64,000 nt of DNA. Source: Orientallactaga sibirica. Lineage: Eukaryota; Chordata; Mammalia; Rodentia; Dipodidae. Below the pieces are notes generated by a model. That model made no database searches. It was not told the DNA's origin and saw only the letters and a program-made list of their open reading frames with translations. Positions 10,702 to 20,853 of this stretch are shown piece after piece (positions within the stretch are counted from its first letter, which is position 1; the number at the start of each line of letters is the position of its first letter). The stretch covers positions 5,598,001 to 5,662,000 of the forward strand of contig JAEOAD010000018.1 of NCBI GenBank assembly GCA_036365145.1. Direction: 5' to 3'. The translations under genes were made by a program, and so were the position numbers.

Positions 10702-13700
10702 TATGATAGAATGGGTGTGCCAGGGCCTCTAGCCTTTGCAAATGAACTCCAGACACATGCAGCACCATGTGCATCTGGCTTATGTGGGACCTAGAGAATT
10801 GAACCTGAGCCCTTAGGCTTTGCAGGCAAGCCTTAACCAATAAGCCATTTCTCCAGCCCCCTTCCCCTTTTATTTTGAGGTAGGGTTTCACTCTAGCCCA
10901 GGCTGACTTGGGATTCACAATTTAGTCTCAGGGTGGCCTCAAACTCACTGTGATCCTTCTACCTCTGCCTCCCAAGTGCTGGGATTAAAGGCATGTGTTA
11001 CCATGCCTAGCTGTTTTTTTGTGTTATTATTATTATTATTATTTTTGGTTTTTGGAGGAAGGGTTTCACTCTAGTCCAGGCTGACCTGTAATTTACCACG
11101 TATTCTCATGCTGGCCTTGAACTCATGGTGATCCTCTTACCTCTGCCTCCTGAGTGCTGGGATTAAATGTGTGTGCTACCATGCCTGGCCTTTTTTTTTT
11201 TTTTTTTTTTTGAGGTAGGGTCTCATTGTAGCCCAGGCTGACCTAGAATTCACTATGTAGTCTCAGGGTGGCCTCAAACTCAGTGATCCACCTACCTCTG
11301 CCTCCCAAGTGCTGAGATTAAAGGCGTGTGCCACCACACTGTTTTGTTTTTACAAGGTCTTGCTATCTAGCTCTGGCTGGTCTGGTACTTGTTCTATAGT
11401 TCAAGGTGGCCTTAAAATTACAGCAATCCCTTGCCTCAGCCTCCCAAGTGCTAAGATTATAGGTGTGTACCACCATGCCTGGCTTAAAATAACACAATTT
11501 GAAAAGTAGGCAAAAAACTGTTCAAAGATATCCAAATGGCAAAAAGCATGTGAAAATGTTCATTAGCTAAGTTGTGCATGGTGGCAAAAGCTGGTAATCC
11601 TTGCACTTGGGAGGCTGAGGCAGGAGGACCATGAGTTCAAGGCTGGCCTGGACTACAGAGACTCAAAACCACAATAAAACAGCAGGGATGGAGAAGAGAG
11701 GGGAATCCCAAAGATAAAGCTGTATGAGAAAAGCAAATCAAAGCCACAAGATAGCACTTCACACCTTCTAGGATGGAAGAATTAGTAAGACGTAATAACA
11801 GAAGGACATGGTACAAGGCTGGTGGGAATGTAAAATAATGTGTTCACATTGGAAAGTAGCCCAGCATTTTCTCAAAAGATTGGCCAGAGTTGTCATAACT
11901 CCACTTGTAGTTATGTACCCAAGAAAACATGTCCGCACAAAAGCTTGAATGTAAATGTTCATAGTAGCATTACTCATAACTAAAAGGTGGAAACTATATG
12001 GAGAAAACTGTTCCATCAGTGAGTGGATAAACAAGAAGTACTGACACCTGCTATGACAAGGACCAGCCCTGAAATGCGATGTGTGACTAACTCAAGTACC
12101 ATATGGGGGTGACATGCCTATCCTAGCTAAGTTTATCCTCAAATGGCAAGGAACTAAGATTATCCTGAAAGAGACAGGCACTATACTCTGCTTCTAGTCT
12201 TCTTGATTGTGGCTTTTTTTGGGGAGGGCGGGGAGTTTGAGGCAGGGTTTCACTCTGGCCCAGGCTGACCTGGGTGCACCACCATGCCTGACTTGATTGT
12301 GGCTTTTTCTTTTTTTTTTCTGAGGTAGGGGCTCACTCTAGCTCAAGCTGACCTGGAATTCACTATATAGTTTCAGGGTGGCCTTGAACTCACGGGTGAT
12401 CATCCTACCTCTGCCTCCCAAGTGCTGAGACTAAAGGCATGTGTGTCACCTGCCTGGCTTGATTGTGGCTTTTTTTTTTTTTTTTTTTTTTTTTGGTTTT
12501 TCGAGGTAGGGTCTCACTCTGGTCCAGGCTGACCTGGAATTAACTATGTAGTCTCAGGGTGGCCTCGAACTCTCGGCAATCCTCCTACCTCTGCCTCCCA
12601 AGTGCTGGGATTAAAGGCGTGCGCCACCACGCCCGGCTTGATTGTGGCTTTTTAAGTTACCCAAATTTGGGATCTTATCAAGTCTCTTCATATTCTTTGA
12701 ATGTACTTTAATTTCAGCTCTCTAATTTCTTTTTCTTTTTTGGCTCAGGTAGGGTCTCACTCTGGTCCAGGCTGACCTGGAATTAACTATGTAGTCTCAG
12801 GGTGGCCTTGAACTTACGGCAATCCTCCTACCTCTGCCTCCCGAGTGCTGGGATTAAAGGCGTGCGCCACCACGCCCAGCTCAGCTCTCTAATTTCTAAT
12901 AAGCACTAAAAGTTTTATGATATATTTGGTTCTTTTTTTTCCCCCCATGTATTTTGCCTACTTCACATTTTGGCCTACTTTTTTTTTGTTGTTGTTTTGT
13001 TTTGTTTTTCGAGGTAGGGTCTCACTCTGGCCCAGGCTGACCTGGAATTAACTATGTAGTCTCAGGGTGGCCTTGAACTCACGGCGATCCTCCTACCTCT
13101 GCCTTCTGAGTGCTGGGATTAAAGGTGTGCGCCACCACGCCCGGCTCTTTTTTATATTTTATTTTTATTTTTTATTTATTTTTGGAGAGAGATACCGAGA
13201 CAGACAGACAGAGAGGGAGAGGGAGACAGACAGAGATGGGCGCGCCAGCAGTCTCTCAGCTGCTATGAATGAAATCCAGATGTGTGCGCCCCCTTGTGGT
13301 CAAGTGCGGCATTGCGCCCTTGCATCATTTTGCATCTGGCTAAACGTGAGACCTGGAGATTGGAACCAGGTTCTTAGGCTTAGCAGGCAGGTGCCTTAAC
13401 CGCCAAGCCATCTCTCCAGCCCTCTTTTTTTAAAAATATATTTTATTTATTTGAGAGAGAAAGAGGCATAGAGAGAGAGGGAGAGAACGGGCACTCCAGG
13501 GTCTCTAGCCACTGCAAATGAACTCCAGATGCATGTGCCCCCTTGTGCATCTGGCATATGTGGGTCCTGGAGAATCGAACCAGGATCCTTTGGCTTTGCA
13601 GGCAAATGCCTTAACCGCTAAGCCATCTCTCCAGCCCTTGGCCTACTCTCTTAAGAGAATGTACAGTTTCCATCTCTTCTGCTACAATTAAGGCAGCAGC

Positions 13701-16700
13701 CCTATTCTACTGAAAATATATAAAGTTAAGGAATAACCTGCAAAATGATGACCTAAAAAATATGGCTGAACCAATGGAACACAACAAGCATCCATAGGAC
13801 TTTCAGGCAATCCTAGAGTGACATCCTGGGACTACATACCCTCTTTTGGGTCTCGGAAGCTTTCCTCCTTCAGGTCCAAGGTAGGCTTTGGTTCCTGCTG
13901 AGCAGACTCAGGCACTGGATTAGTAGGTGGGGCTGTTTGTTCACTGTCCAGACAACTTATAGGAGCTGAGGTGCCTGAGGAATTCAAGGTTCCCTCCTAG
14001 AGGGAAAGGCAGCATCATCTTGGGCAGTAGAGGACTGCTGGGTAGGACTCTGACTCACCCAGTCTTAAACCCAGAGAAGGAAGTGGCTCTAGGGGAGGGG
14101 AGACAGCAATAGTACATCCCACCCTGTCCCCAGAAGATTGTGGTGGTCTTTTATTCTTGAAAATACACAACACTGATAATAGCATAGCGATGTACCTATA
14201 CTCACCTGTAGCTTGCCCTCTGGTCTTGTAGTCTCAGCTGCATTCTGCACCATAGGCGTGTCATCCATTGTGGCTAAAGGAAACTGCCTGGAAAGACAGT
14301 GTTATCAGAGGCCTGAATCCTAGCCACTGCCCTTACTCTGGCACTGAACTGCCACTTACTTCCTTCTTTAAAAAAAATTTATTTATTTGAGAGAAAGAAT
14401 GGGAGTGCCAGGGCCTCCAGCCACTGCAAATGAACTCCAGATGCATGTGCCCCCTTATGCATCTGGCTTACATGGGTCCTGGAGAATCGAACCGGGATCC
14501 TTTGGCTTTGCAGGCAAATGCCTTAACACTAAGCCATCTCTCCAGCCCCGCCTACTTCCTTCTTGTGTTGGTTCACTTAAGATGCTCATTGTAAAAGGTA
14601 CATGAGGGCTGGAGAAATGGCTTAGAGGTTAAGACACTTGCCTGCAAAGCCTAAGGACCCAAGTTTGATTCCCCAGTATCCACGTAAGCCAGATACACAA
14701 GGTGGTCCATATGTCTGGAGTTAATTTGCAGTGGCTAGAGGCTTTGATGTGTCCATTCTTGCTCTGCCTCTTAAATAAATTTTTAAAAATTTTTATTATT
14801 TTTTTATTCATTTTTGGAGAGAGACAGAGAGCAAGGGAGAGGGAGACAGATAGAGATGGGCGCGCCAGCAGTCTCTCAGCTGCTGTGAACGAAATCCAGA
14901 TGTTTGTGCCCCCTTGTGGGCAAGTGCGGCATTGTGCCCTTGCGTCACTTTGCATCTGGCTAAAGGTGGGACCTGGAGATTGGAACCACTGGAGATTGGA
15001 ACCAGCGTTCTTAGGCTTAGCAGGCAGGAGCCTTAACTGCTAAGCCATCTCTCCAGCCCAATAAATTTTTTTTTTTAAAGAAAAAGGCAAACGAAAGTTG
15101 TGAGAAGTTACCTAGATGTAACAGGCTGCTGGAACGTCAGCAGTCAATTTCAGGTAACAGCTGTCTCTTGGAGATGTGTCTGAAATGGTGGCTTGCTATG
15201 GCACCAACTATATTGTTTATGTTTATACTTAAGTGGTTGCCTGTGCTTAAATTGATTGTGTTCTTATTCTTTTATTTATTTTTTTTTTTTTTAGAAGTAG
15301 GGTCTCACTCTAGCTCAGGCTAACCTGGAATTTACTATGTAGTCTCAGGGGGACCTTGAACTCATGGTGATCCTCCTACTTCTGCCTCCCAAGTGTTGGT
15401 ATTAAAGGTGTGCACCACCACACTCATTTTTAATTTTTTAAATCTTAGTTGAGAGTGCATGAGAGAAAAAAGAGAGAGAGAGAGAGAGAGAGAGAATGGG
15501 TGCACCAGGGCCTCCAGCCACTGCAAACAAACTCCAGACACACACACCACCTTGTGCATCTGGCTTACGTGGGTCCTGGGGAATCAAACCGAGGTCCTTT
15601 GGCTTCGCAGGCAAATGCCTTAACCACTAAGTCATCTTTCCAGCCCCATTGTTTGGGTTTTTGATACAGGGTTTTGCTATGTAGATCAGTTTGGCCTCAG
15701 CTGAGTGTGGGGGGTTAGAGGTGTGTACTACCTGCACTGTTTCATTGCTCTTTAAGCTGTACATATGCTGTTCACAGTAGCTAAGACAACTCTGGAGCAC
15801 TTCCCATAGTCCTGGGATGGGGAGCCAGTAGCTGGTCCTCTTTAGCTCTACTTGAGTCCTGTTTGTTTGGGGTGTGGGGAAGAGTATTAAGCTGGCAACA
15901 GAAAGAAGTGGCATTACTGAAATGAAGCCCTGGATTACATATATACTGAGGAGCTACCCCTGACATGGTCATGTTCCCATTCCCATTCCCAACTTACTGA
16001 CTTTCAGGAGAATTCTCCACATTTGCAGGCTTAGCACTTAGATGCTCAGCAACAGGGAGGGCCAACCTGTTCTTGGGGCTTTCTGGGGGCTGGGTCTCTT
16101 TGTCATTAGACCTGGAACCACCTCCAAAAGGGTTGAAGTTTGGGTCATCCAGCTTGTCCCAGTCGAGGTGGTAAGAGCCCCAGGAAGCAGGCTGGGAAGA
16201 CTCTTTTCTCTTTGTGGTCCCATTTCTCTCTGTTGCCTCTTTGAAGGTCTGCTCCTGGTTGGCCTCTGATTTTTCCAGGTGAGGCTGGAGGTCAGGACTC
16301 CCCGCCAGTTTCCTTGGTATAGGCACTCTTTTGTTAATGGCATCATCAGAGAAGTCAAACCTTGAATGGATGGCCATTTTGCCAGAGGTCTCTTCTTCCT
16401 GAATACTTGGGTCTGTGGCCTCACTATTCTGTAGAGGGCCAGCTGGAGTTGAGTTCTCAGTTTGCACATGGGGAGGGGGCTGGGTCCCTGCTGCTAGCTC
16501 AAGGGTGTCCACAAGCTCAGAGCAGGCTGGTGCCTCACCAATCTGGTCTGTGGAGGGCATTCCTGTTTGTGGGTCAGGGCTTGAACCAGGTGAAACTAGT
16601 AAGGCAGCTAGGGGCGAGCTTTCCCCTAAGGCTCCAGGAGTCTCTGCTTTGTGTTGGGATACTATCACAGGAAGATCTTCTAGGGTCACAGAGCTGGACA

Positions 16701-19700
16701 GCATACTTTTATCTAAGGAAAAAGGGCTACTGTTTTCCTTCAAGGCTTGACAAGGTCTGCCAGACATTTGTCCCAGAGAGACCACCTGGTTTTCAAGATT
16801 TTCTGGGCACTGAGAAAAGCCTAAGAAACTAATGTCAGCTAGTGGGGCTGACTCATGCTTGCTGGAGCTGTTGTCTTCAAAGGCTGAGTTTGTGTTCCCT
16901 GGAGGAAGATCAATATTGGCCACTGCTTGTTTCTGATGAATTCCATTGGTAATTCTGGTGTCTATTTCCTTGGTGAACTGTTGGCTTTATAGAAATAAGT
17001 GTAATTAATACTAAGGAATCCAAGAGTTTTTCAATTCGATTTCAGCCCAAGTGAAAACATTAGCCAAGACAAAAACCAGTCAACTCTGTCCTAGTACATG
17101 CCCACAGGTTAGTGCTGGTGAAACCAGTAATCATACAGTTCTGAGGGAGAACAGAGGCATGACACACCAGTTTGTCTAGCAAAGATTTTCTTATTATCTA
17201 CTTTTACCTTTAAGTAGGACGCCAAAAACCAAGTAAAACATATATTGTCAGCCTTCACCGAGGACAGAAAAGCTAGGTTAAGAATGTTGCCTTCAGACAT
17301 TGCCTGAGCCATTACAGGAGCCACATGGTACAGAAGGCACATTCCTAAGAGGCCTTTGTCTCTGTTGTACCACACATTTAACATCCCAGGATGACAGGGA
17401 GCAGGGCCACAGACACCTGACAGACAGGAAATCCTGGGATAGCTGAAGGGTGAAGGGCAGTCATTTCAGTGATTCAGATGAAGGGAATCTCATGCTCACA
17501 GGCCTGCTCTTGAAACTTCTCCTAGTTTAAAAATGCTAAAATCAAGAGGTCGGGGCTAAGGAACTTCTTGCCTAGTCCAATTGTTCACAGCTGCTCTCCT
17601 TCTATCTAGGTGACACCTGGTATAGCACCAGGGTGTGACCCTGACCATACTAGAGAAGACAATCATAGCACAGTTAAGCACCAAGCCAATCACTCCTGGT
17701 TTCTTCCCCAGCAAATCACAAGCTCCCTTATATATCACCTGAGCATCATACTATCCCCAGAATGCAAACTTAGTAGAGTGCCAGAAAGAGATGAATGGCA
17801 ATATGTCAGGGACATGAACGCCTGAGCCACCAACTATAAACTCACAAGTGATACTCATGGCTGCCCTTTTAGCTCTTCTCTGCTTTCTGCTGGTGGTCAG
17901 ATGCTGGACAGTTCCAGAAGTACAGGAAGAAACAAGAACCTGTCTGACTCAAAGGCCAGACTCACAGCAATGAAGTAGCATCTTCTGACTTTGCCTTTCT
18001 GAGGCTTTACAGACCAATAGTGGTTGACCTGCTCTAAACTCATTCAAAACATACAAGATGACTAGTGACCCATTTTGAAAATAAAGTATCTTAGTCGGGC
18101 GTGGTGGCACACACCTTTAATCCCAGCACTTGGGAGGCAGAGGTAAGAGGATCATCATGAGTTCAAGGCCACCCTGAGACTACATAGTGAATTCCAGGTC
18201 AGCCTGGGCTAGAGTGAAACCCTACCTCAACAAACAAACAAACAAAAAAAAGTATCTTAAAATTTAAAAAATTACAAGAACCTGTAAAGCAGCAAGGAGA
18301 TCATACCTGGAAGGAGCAGCAGATCCAGGGGTGCCTTCATGGAGCAGAAATAAAACATGGCCCAGAGAAATGTCAGCTGTATTTAGTAACATTTTATTGA
18401 AGCTAAGTAAAGGGCAAAGGAGTGATGTTTTGATCCTAATGCATTTCTTTTCACATCTGAAATAAAACTTTTTTTTGGCAGGGGGGGTAGAGTGGGAGGA
18501 GGGAGGCTCTGGAGAGATGGCTTAGCAGTTAAAGGCACTTGAAGCCTAATGGCCTAGGTTTGATTCCCCAATACCCATGTAAAGCCAGATACACAAAGTA
18601 GTGCACGTATCTGGAGTTCATCTGGAGTAAGCAGAAGATCCTGGCACACCCATACTTACTCTCTGTTGGTCTTTCTCAAATAAATTTTAAAAATATATTA
18701 AAAAAAAAAAAAAAACAACAGCTGGGCATACACCTCTGGAGTGGTAGCACATGCCTTTAATCCCAGTACTTGGAAAGCAGAGGACCACTGTAAATTTGAG
18801 GCCAGCCTGAGACTACATAGTGAATTCCACATCAGCCTGGTCTAGAGTGAGACCCTACCTTGAAAGACCAAAAAAAAAAAAAAGTAATAATAAAAAAGTA
18901 GTGATTTAACTGGGCATGGTGGTACACACCTTTAATCCTAGCACTTGGGAGGCAGAGGTAGGAGGCCTGAGAGACCCTACCTCAAGAAAATAAACAAGGG
19001 GCTGAAGAGATGGCTTAGTGGTTAAGTGCTTGTCTGTAAAGCCTAAGGACCCTGGTTTGAGGCTCGATTCCCTAGTACCCATGTAAGCCAAGGTGGCAAA
19101 TACATCTAGAGTTTGTTTGCAGTGGCTGGAGGCCCTGGCATGCCCATTCTCTCTCTCTCTGTGCCTTTTTCTCTCCCTGTCTGTCGCTCTCAAATAAATA
19201 AAAACAAAAACAAAAATTATCTTTTGTTTTGTTTTTAAAGGTTTGAAGTTAAATCAACAAAACTATGCTTGTGGAGTCCCTTCCAGCTCTGGATACAGAT
19301 GTATCCCAGGTGCCAGACTGATGAAGAGCCAACTTCAAGGCCCTCCTTTCCAGGCAAACCTCTGTATCTATTGGTCATTCCTGCAGGATCCCTTCCCAGA
19401 CCAATACCTAACATACCTACTATAATGGTACTTCTCTCCAACCTTCATCCACATCTACTCTGACTAGTTATGAGTTCTCTGTCTATGACTTTCATCTTCT
19501 GTCTGAATGTTGACTAGGGGAAGGCAAGTGCTGACTTTAAGCAGAAGGGAGAGATGATCAGAACGCAAGAGGAGCCGGGGGTGGTGGTGCACGTCTTTAA
19601 TCCCAGCACTTGGGAGGCAGAAGTAGGAGGATTGCCATGAGTTGGAGGCCACCCTGAGACTACATAGTGAAATCCAGGTCAGCCTGGGCTAGACTGAACA

Positions 19701-20259
19701 CAAAACAGAATGCAAGAGGAAGGGAACTGTAGATGACCTTCCTTGGAGATGAGATCTGGTCATTTCATCAAGTTACAGAAACAGTAACTGACACAGCAAA
19801 GGAGTAAAGTATGAAATGAAAACTTATTTCAACACTTACTTCTCTTTCTGTAACCAGACGCAGTGATAATTTTCTAATCCAACATTGTCATCCAGAGCAA
19901 AAGGAGCCTCAAGTTTGCAGGTCATACTAGGACTTAAGATCTTGTGTGTTTGTGGATCCCTCAGAGGCGTTTGAAAAGTCACCTGTTGGAGAGTGAGGAG
20001 AAAATACCTGGTCCACACATCCTTATAAGCCACCCTGCATACAACTCAAGGTCCTTGGAAAAGTAGGCTCCAGAGAACCTGCTAAGTTCACACTTACCTT
20101 TGCAGCTTTGGCCTGGTTCTTGGGTGGCACATTTTCTTTTTGTGACAGACAAAGGACAGAGGATCTTCCGGTAAGTTCTGGTTGTGAAAACAGGAAGTCA
20201 CAGTTGTCTACACTTTTTTCATTGGTGATATTTTCGTCATTTAATATATGCAGACTCAT
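5234..20259 (-). CDS. TACC3: TACC3, transforming acidic coiled-coil protein 3 (15 coding exons)
   Basis: TACC3 is a mitotic spindle protein. Phosphorylated by Aurora A, it joins ch-TOG and clathrin on kinetochore-fibre microtubules. Coding exons, in transcript order: 20098-20259, 19840-19982, 15998-16984, 14206-14287, 13840-13996, 10250-10296, 9803-9900, 8897-8984, 8709-8810, 8128-8204, 8000-8043, 6828-6988, 5719-5825, 5492-5612, 5234-5299. All junctions are GT-AG and the phases join without a break, giving 813 residues against about 838 in human. The N terminus ([15 protein letters not shown]), a [20 protein letters not shown] motif near residues 370-390, the Aurora-A-type site LRKQSLYL (Ser536, equivalent to human Ser558) and the C-terminal coiled-coil TACC domain (about 620-813, ending [12 protein letters not shown]) identify it. 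The start ATG lies one base inside the second exon. Exon 4 is large and poorly conserved, as is usual for this gene. It is transcribed away from TMEM129. Confidence 0.97.
5492..5612 (-). CDS. TACC3: TACC3 exon 15, residues 752-792
   Basis: Coiled coil [20 protein letters not shown], ending SLEKTVEQK before GTAGGA. Confidence 0.95.
5719..5825 (-). CDS. TACC3: TACC3 exon 14, residues 717-752
   Basis: Coiled coil [20 protein letters not shown], then [14 protein letters not shown]. It ends AAGCT|GTAAAT; the split codon gives Leu. Confidence 0.95.
6000..6100 (+). mobile_element. B1 SINE with internal deletion
   Basis: A plus-strand B1 in TACC3 intron 13 that lacks the central part, jumping from AGAGGATTGC to GAGTGAGACCCTACCTC, and ends in an A-run. 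Confidence 0.85.
6828..6988 (-). CDS. TACC3: TACC3 exon 13, residues 663-716
   Basis: Heptad-rich coiled coil, including [20 protein letters not shown]. The AG chosen (exon starting at 6988) is the one that keeps frame with exon 12. Confidence 0.95.
7178..7522 (-). mobile_element. Two B1 SINEs stacked at one target site
   Basis: In TACC3 intron 12, B1 copies at about 7187-7343 and 7353-7513 are separated and flanked by three copies of CACATAGCT (7178-7186, 7344-7352, 7514-7522). The second copy is closer to consensus. Confidence 0.85.
8000..8043 (-). CDS. TACC3: TACC3 exon 12, residues 648-663
   Basis: A 44-nt exon, [14 protein letters not shown], with split codons at both ends. Donor G|GTGAGT. 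Confidence 0.93.
8128..8204 (-). CDS. TACC3: TACC3 exon 11, residues 623-648
   Basis: Start of the coiled coil: [19 protein letters not shown]. The last two bases GG join exon 12 to give Gly. Confidence 0.94.
8709..8810 (-). CDS. TACC3: TACC3 exon 10, residues 589-622
   Basis: 102 nt in phase 0: proline-rich [12 protein letters not shown], then [16 protein letters not shown], the entry into the TACC domain. Confidence 0.94.
8897..8984 (-). CDS. TACC3: TACC3 exon 9, residues 559-588
   Basis: The acceptor TCTCAG before TGTGCAGAATGC gives one base that completes the codon left open by exon 8 (AG+T, Ser). A downstream AG (exon start 8977) would break the frame. It reads [20 protein letters not shown] and on to DFLGSLEVP. 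Confidence 0.87.
9172..9249 (-). other. Exon-like 78-nt segment in TACC3 intron 8 (not included in the CDS)
   Basis: It is bounded by AG and GTGAGT and its length is a multiple of three. Read in the frame set by exon 8 it has no stop. No residues here correspond to TACC3 of other species as I know it, exon 8 joins exon 9 cleanly without it, and the upstream polypyrimidine tract is poor. It may be chance or a lineage-specific cassette. Confidence 0.2.
9803..9900 (-). CDS. TACC3: TACC3 exon 8 with the Aurora A site, residues 527-559
   Basis: It encodes [19 protein letters not shown], which includes the R-K-Q-S Aurora A consensus at Ser536 (codon about 9871-9873) in the clathrin-interaction region. 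It ends ACAAACAG|GTAAGT in phase 2. Confidence 0.94.
10250..10296 (-). CDS. TACC3: TACC3 exon 7, residues 511-526
   Basis: A 47-nt micro-exon encoding [15 protein letters not shown], conserved in vertebrate TACC3. The acceptor is TTCTAG and the donor TCG|GTAGGT. Confidence 0.94.
10628..11485 (-). mobile_element. One tRNA-derived SINE and four B1s in tandem
   Basis: In TACC3 intron 6: tRNA-derived SINE 10628-10859 with a (GA)n tail at 10664-10698, then B1 copies at about 10860-11012, 11013-11189 (tail with TTA repeats near 11025-11045), 11190-11342 and 11343-11485. The last is the most diverged. All are minus, which is sense relative to TACC3. Confidence 0.85.
11515..12185 (+). mobile_element. 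Ancient L1 3'-end fragment with a B1 inside
   Basis: The sequence follows the 3' part of old mammalian L1 ORF2. Recognisable pieces are AAATCAAAGCCACAAGATA, GGTGGGAATGTAAAATAATG, TGTACCCAAGAAAACATGTC and GTTCATAGTAGCATTACTCA. Many stops and indels show it is dead. A plus-strand B1 fragment lies at about 11568-11690. The right-hand limit is uncertain. Confidence 0.75.
12202..12653 (-). mobile_element. Three B1 SINEs stacked at one target site
   Basis: Three minus-strand B1s (12219-12291 with a large internal deletion, 12309-12457, 12475-12636) alternate with four copies of CTTGATTGTGGCTTTTT at 12202, 12292, 12458 and 12637. The three bodies differ in divergence: the third is nearly consensus, the first is a remnant. 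Confidence 0.88.
12714..12897 (-). mobile_element. B1 SINE with clear target-site duplication
   Basis: A near-consensus minus-strand B1 flanked by TCAGCTCTCTAATTTCT at 12714-12730 and 12881-12897. Confidence 0.9.
12970..13647 (-). mobile_element. Composite of B1, long tRNA-derived SINE and short tRNA-derived SINE
   Basis: One pair of TTGGCCTACT repeats (12970-12979 and 13638-13647) encloses a B1 (about 12985-13146), a long-form tRNA-derived SINE (about 13150-13423) and a short-form tRNA-derived SINE (about 13426-13637), all minus. The outermost short SINE was probably first and the others entered its tail. Confidence 0.85.
13840..13996 (-). CDS. TACC3: TACC3 exon 6, residues 459-511
   Basis: 157 nt, ending [11 protein letters not shown] plus G before GTATGT. 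The ESFRDP stretch is conserved just upstream of the clathrin-binding and Aurora A region. Confidence 0.93.
14206..14287 (-). CDS. TACC3: TACC3 exon 5, residues 431-458
   Basis: 82 nt; the first base completes a Gln codon. It reads [20 protein letters not shown] and ends CTACAG|GTGAGT in phase 0. Confidence 0.88.
14355..14565 (-). mobile_element. tRNA-derived SINE
   Basis: A minus-strand copy in TACC3 intron 4, flanked by TACTTCCTTCTT at both ends (14358 and about 14554). Confidence 0.85.
14605..15060 (+). mobile_element. tRNA-derived SINE (+) with a long-form SINE (-) in its tail
   Basis: The plus-strand SINE starts GGGCTGGAGAAATGGCTTAG at 14605 and reaches its AAATAAATTT tail near 14780. 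A minus-strand long-form element occupies about 14790-15059, with a small internal repeat of GGAGATTGGAACCA near 14975-15004. Confidence 0.8.
15270..15745 (-). mobile_element. B1, tRNA-derived SINE and an old B1-like fragment
   Basis: B1 at about 15275-15428; tRNA-derived SINE at 15429-15645 with a (GA)n tract at 15470-15495; a short diverged B1-like remnant at about 15646-15745. All are minus. Confidence 0.75.
15998..16984 (-). CDS. TACC3: TACC3 exon 4 (large central exon), residues 102-431
   Basis: This single exon of 987 nt is in frame throughout. It encodes the fast-evolving acidic, serine-rich centre of the protein, then the conserved [20 protein letters not shown] motif and [10 protein letters not shown]. 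Exon 3 contributes AA and this exon contributes C to give Asn102. It ends with CA before GTAAGT. Confidence 0.92.
16985..18090. other. TACC3 intron 3, unique part
   Basis: No recognisable repeat or exon seen between exon 4 and the first SINE of intron 3. Confidence 0.5.
18090..19700 (+). mobile_element. SINE cluster in TACC3 intron 3
   Basis: All are plus (antisense to TACC3): B1 18092-18252, tRNA-derived SINE about 18507-18715, B1 18718-18890, B1 with internal deletion 18908-18990, tRNA-derived SINE 18998-19215 and B1 19570-19700. The stretch 18255-18505 and most of 19216-19569 are unique sequence. Confidence 0.8.
19840..19982 (-). CDS. TACC3: TACC3 exon 3, residues 55-101
   Basis: It opens after CAACAG with [20 protein letters not shown], a TACC3-specific conserved stretch, and ends VWLQKE plus two bases before GTAAGT. 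Confidence 0.94.
20098..20259 (-). CDS. TACC3: TACC3 coding exon 1 (exon 2), residues 1-54
   Basis: The acceptor CAG lies directly before AATG, so the ATG begins at the second base of the exon. It encodes the conserved N terminus, including [18 protein letters not shown] and QKENVPPKN, and ends AAG|GTAAGT in phase 0. Confidence 0.95.
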
Positions 20260-20479
20260 TCTGGAAAAACAGAATATGTTTGTGTCAGTGAAAGGACTAT
20301 GATATTGCACTGTCTGGACAGGCACAGCCCAGGAGCAGAAATGTCTCATATTGCCACCAAGAGATACCCTCTTTTTGCACAGGTGTGGTTAGCACCCTGG
20401 AGTTCATTTCATATTTCAAGGAGGTATGCTCTTCCAGAGTAAGTCTTTTTTAATTTTTAATCAATTATTTATTTATTTA

Positions 20480-20640
20480 TTTTTGGTTTTTTGAGGTAGG
20501 GTCTCACTCTAGTCTTGCTTAGCCCAGGCGGACCTGGAATTCATTATGTAGTCTCAGGGTGACCTAGAACTCATGGTGATCCTCCTACCTCTGCCTCCCA
20601 AGTGCTGAGATTAAAGGCATATGCCACCATGCCCAGCTTG
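20480..20640 (-). mobile_element. B1 SINE in TACC3 intron 1
   Basis: Minus-strand B1 with an AT-rich tail. It is the only antisense-oriented copy next to the plus-strand array that follows. Confidence 0.85.
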
Positions 20641-20652
20641 AGAAATTCTTTT

Positions 20653-20818
20653 TTAAAAAATATTTATTCTGAGCCGGGCGTGGTGGCGCACGCCTTTAAT
20701 CCCAGCACTCGGGAGGCAGAGGTAGGAGGATTGCTGTGAGTTCGAGGCCACCCTGAGACTACATAGTGAATTCCAGGTCAGCCTGAGCTAAAGTGAGACC
20801 CTACCTCGAAAAACAAAA

Positions 20819-20853
<35 letters not shown>

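Noticed and set aside
11515..12185. Possible coding exon on the minus strand (11768-12034)
   Set aside because: The plus-strand sequence matches the 3' part of an ancient L1; the minus-strand frame is incidental.
13067..13399. Many 60-140-codon open frames with Ser/Gly/Pro and LSLSLS or RERERE runs
   Set aside because: These are translations of SINE bodies and their (GA)n tails, not genes.
16038..16832. Further open frames overlapping the large TACC3 exon on both strands
   Set aside because: They are shadows of exon 4, whose own frame gives the conserved TACC3 motif.
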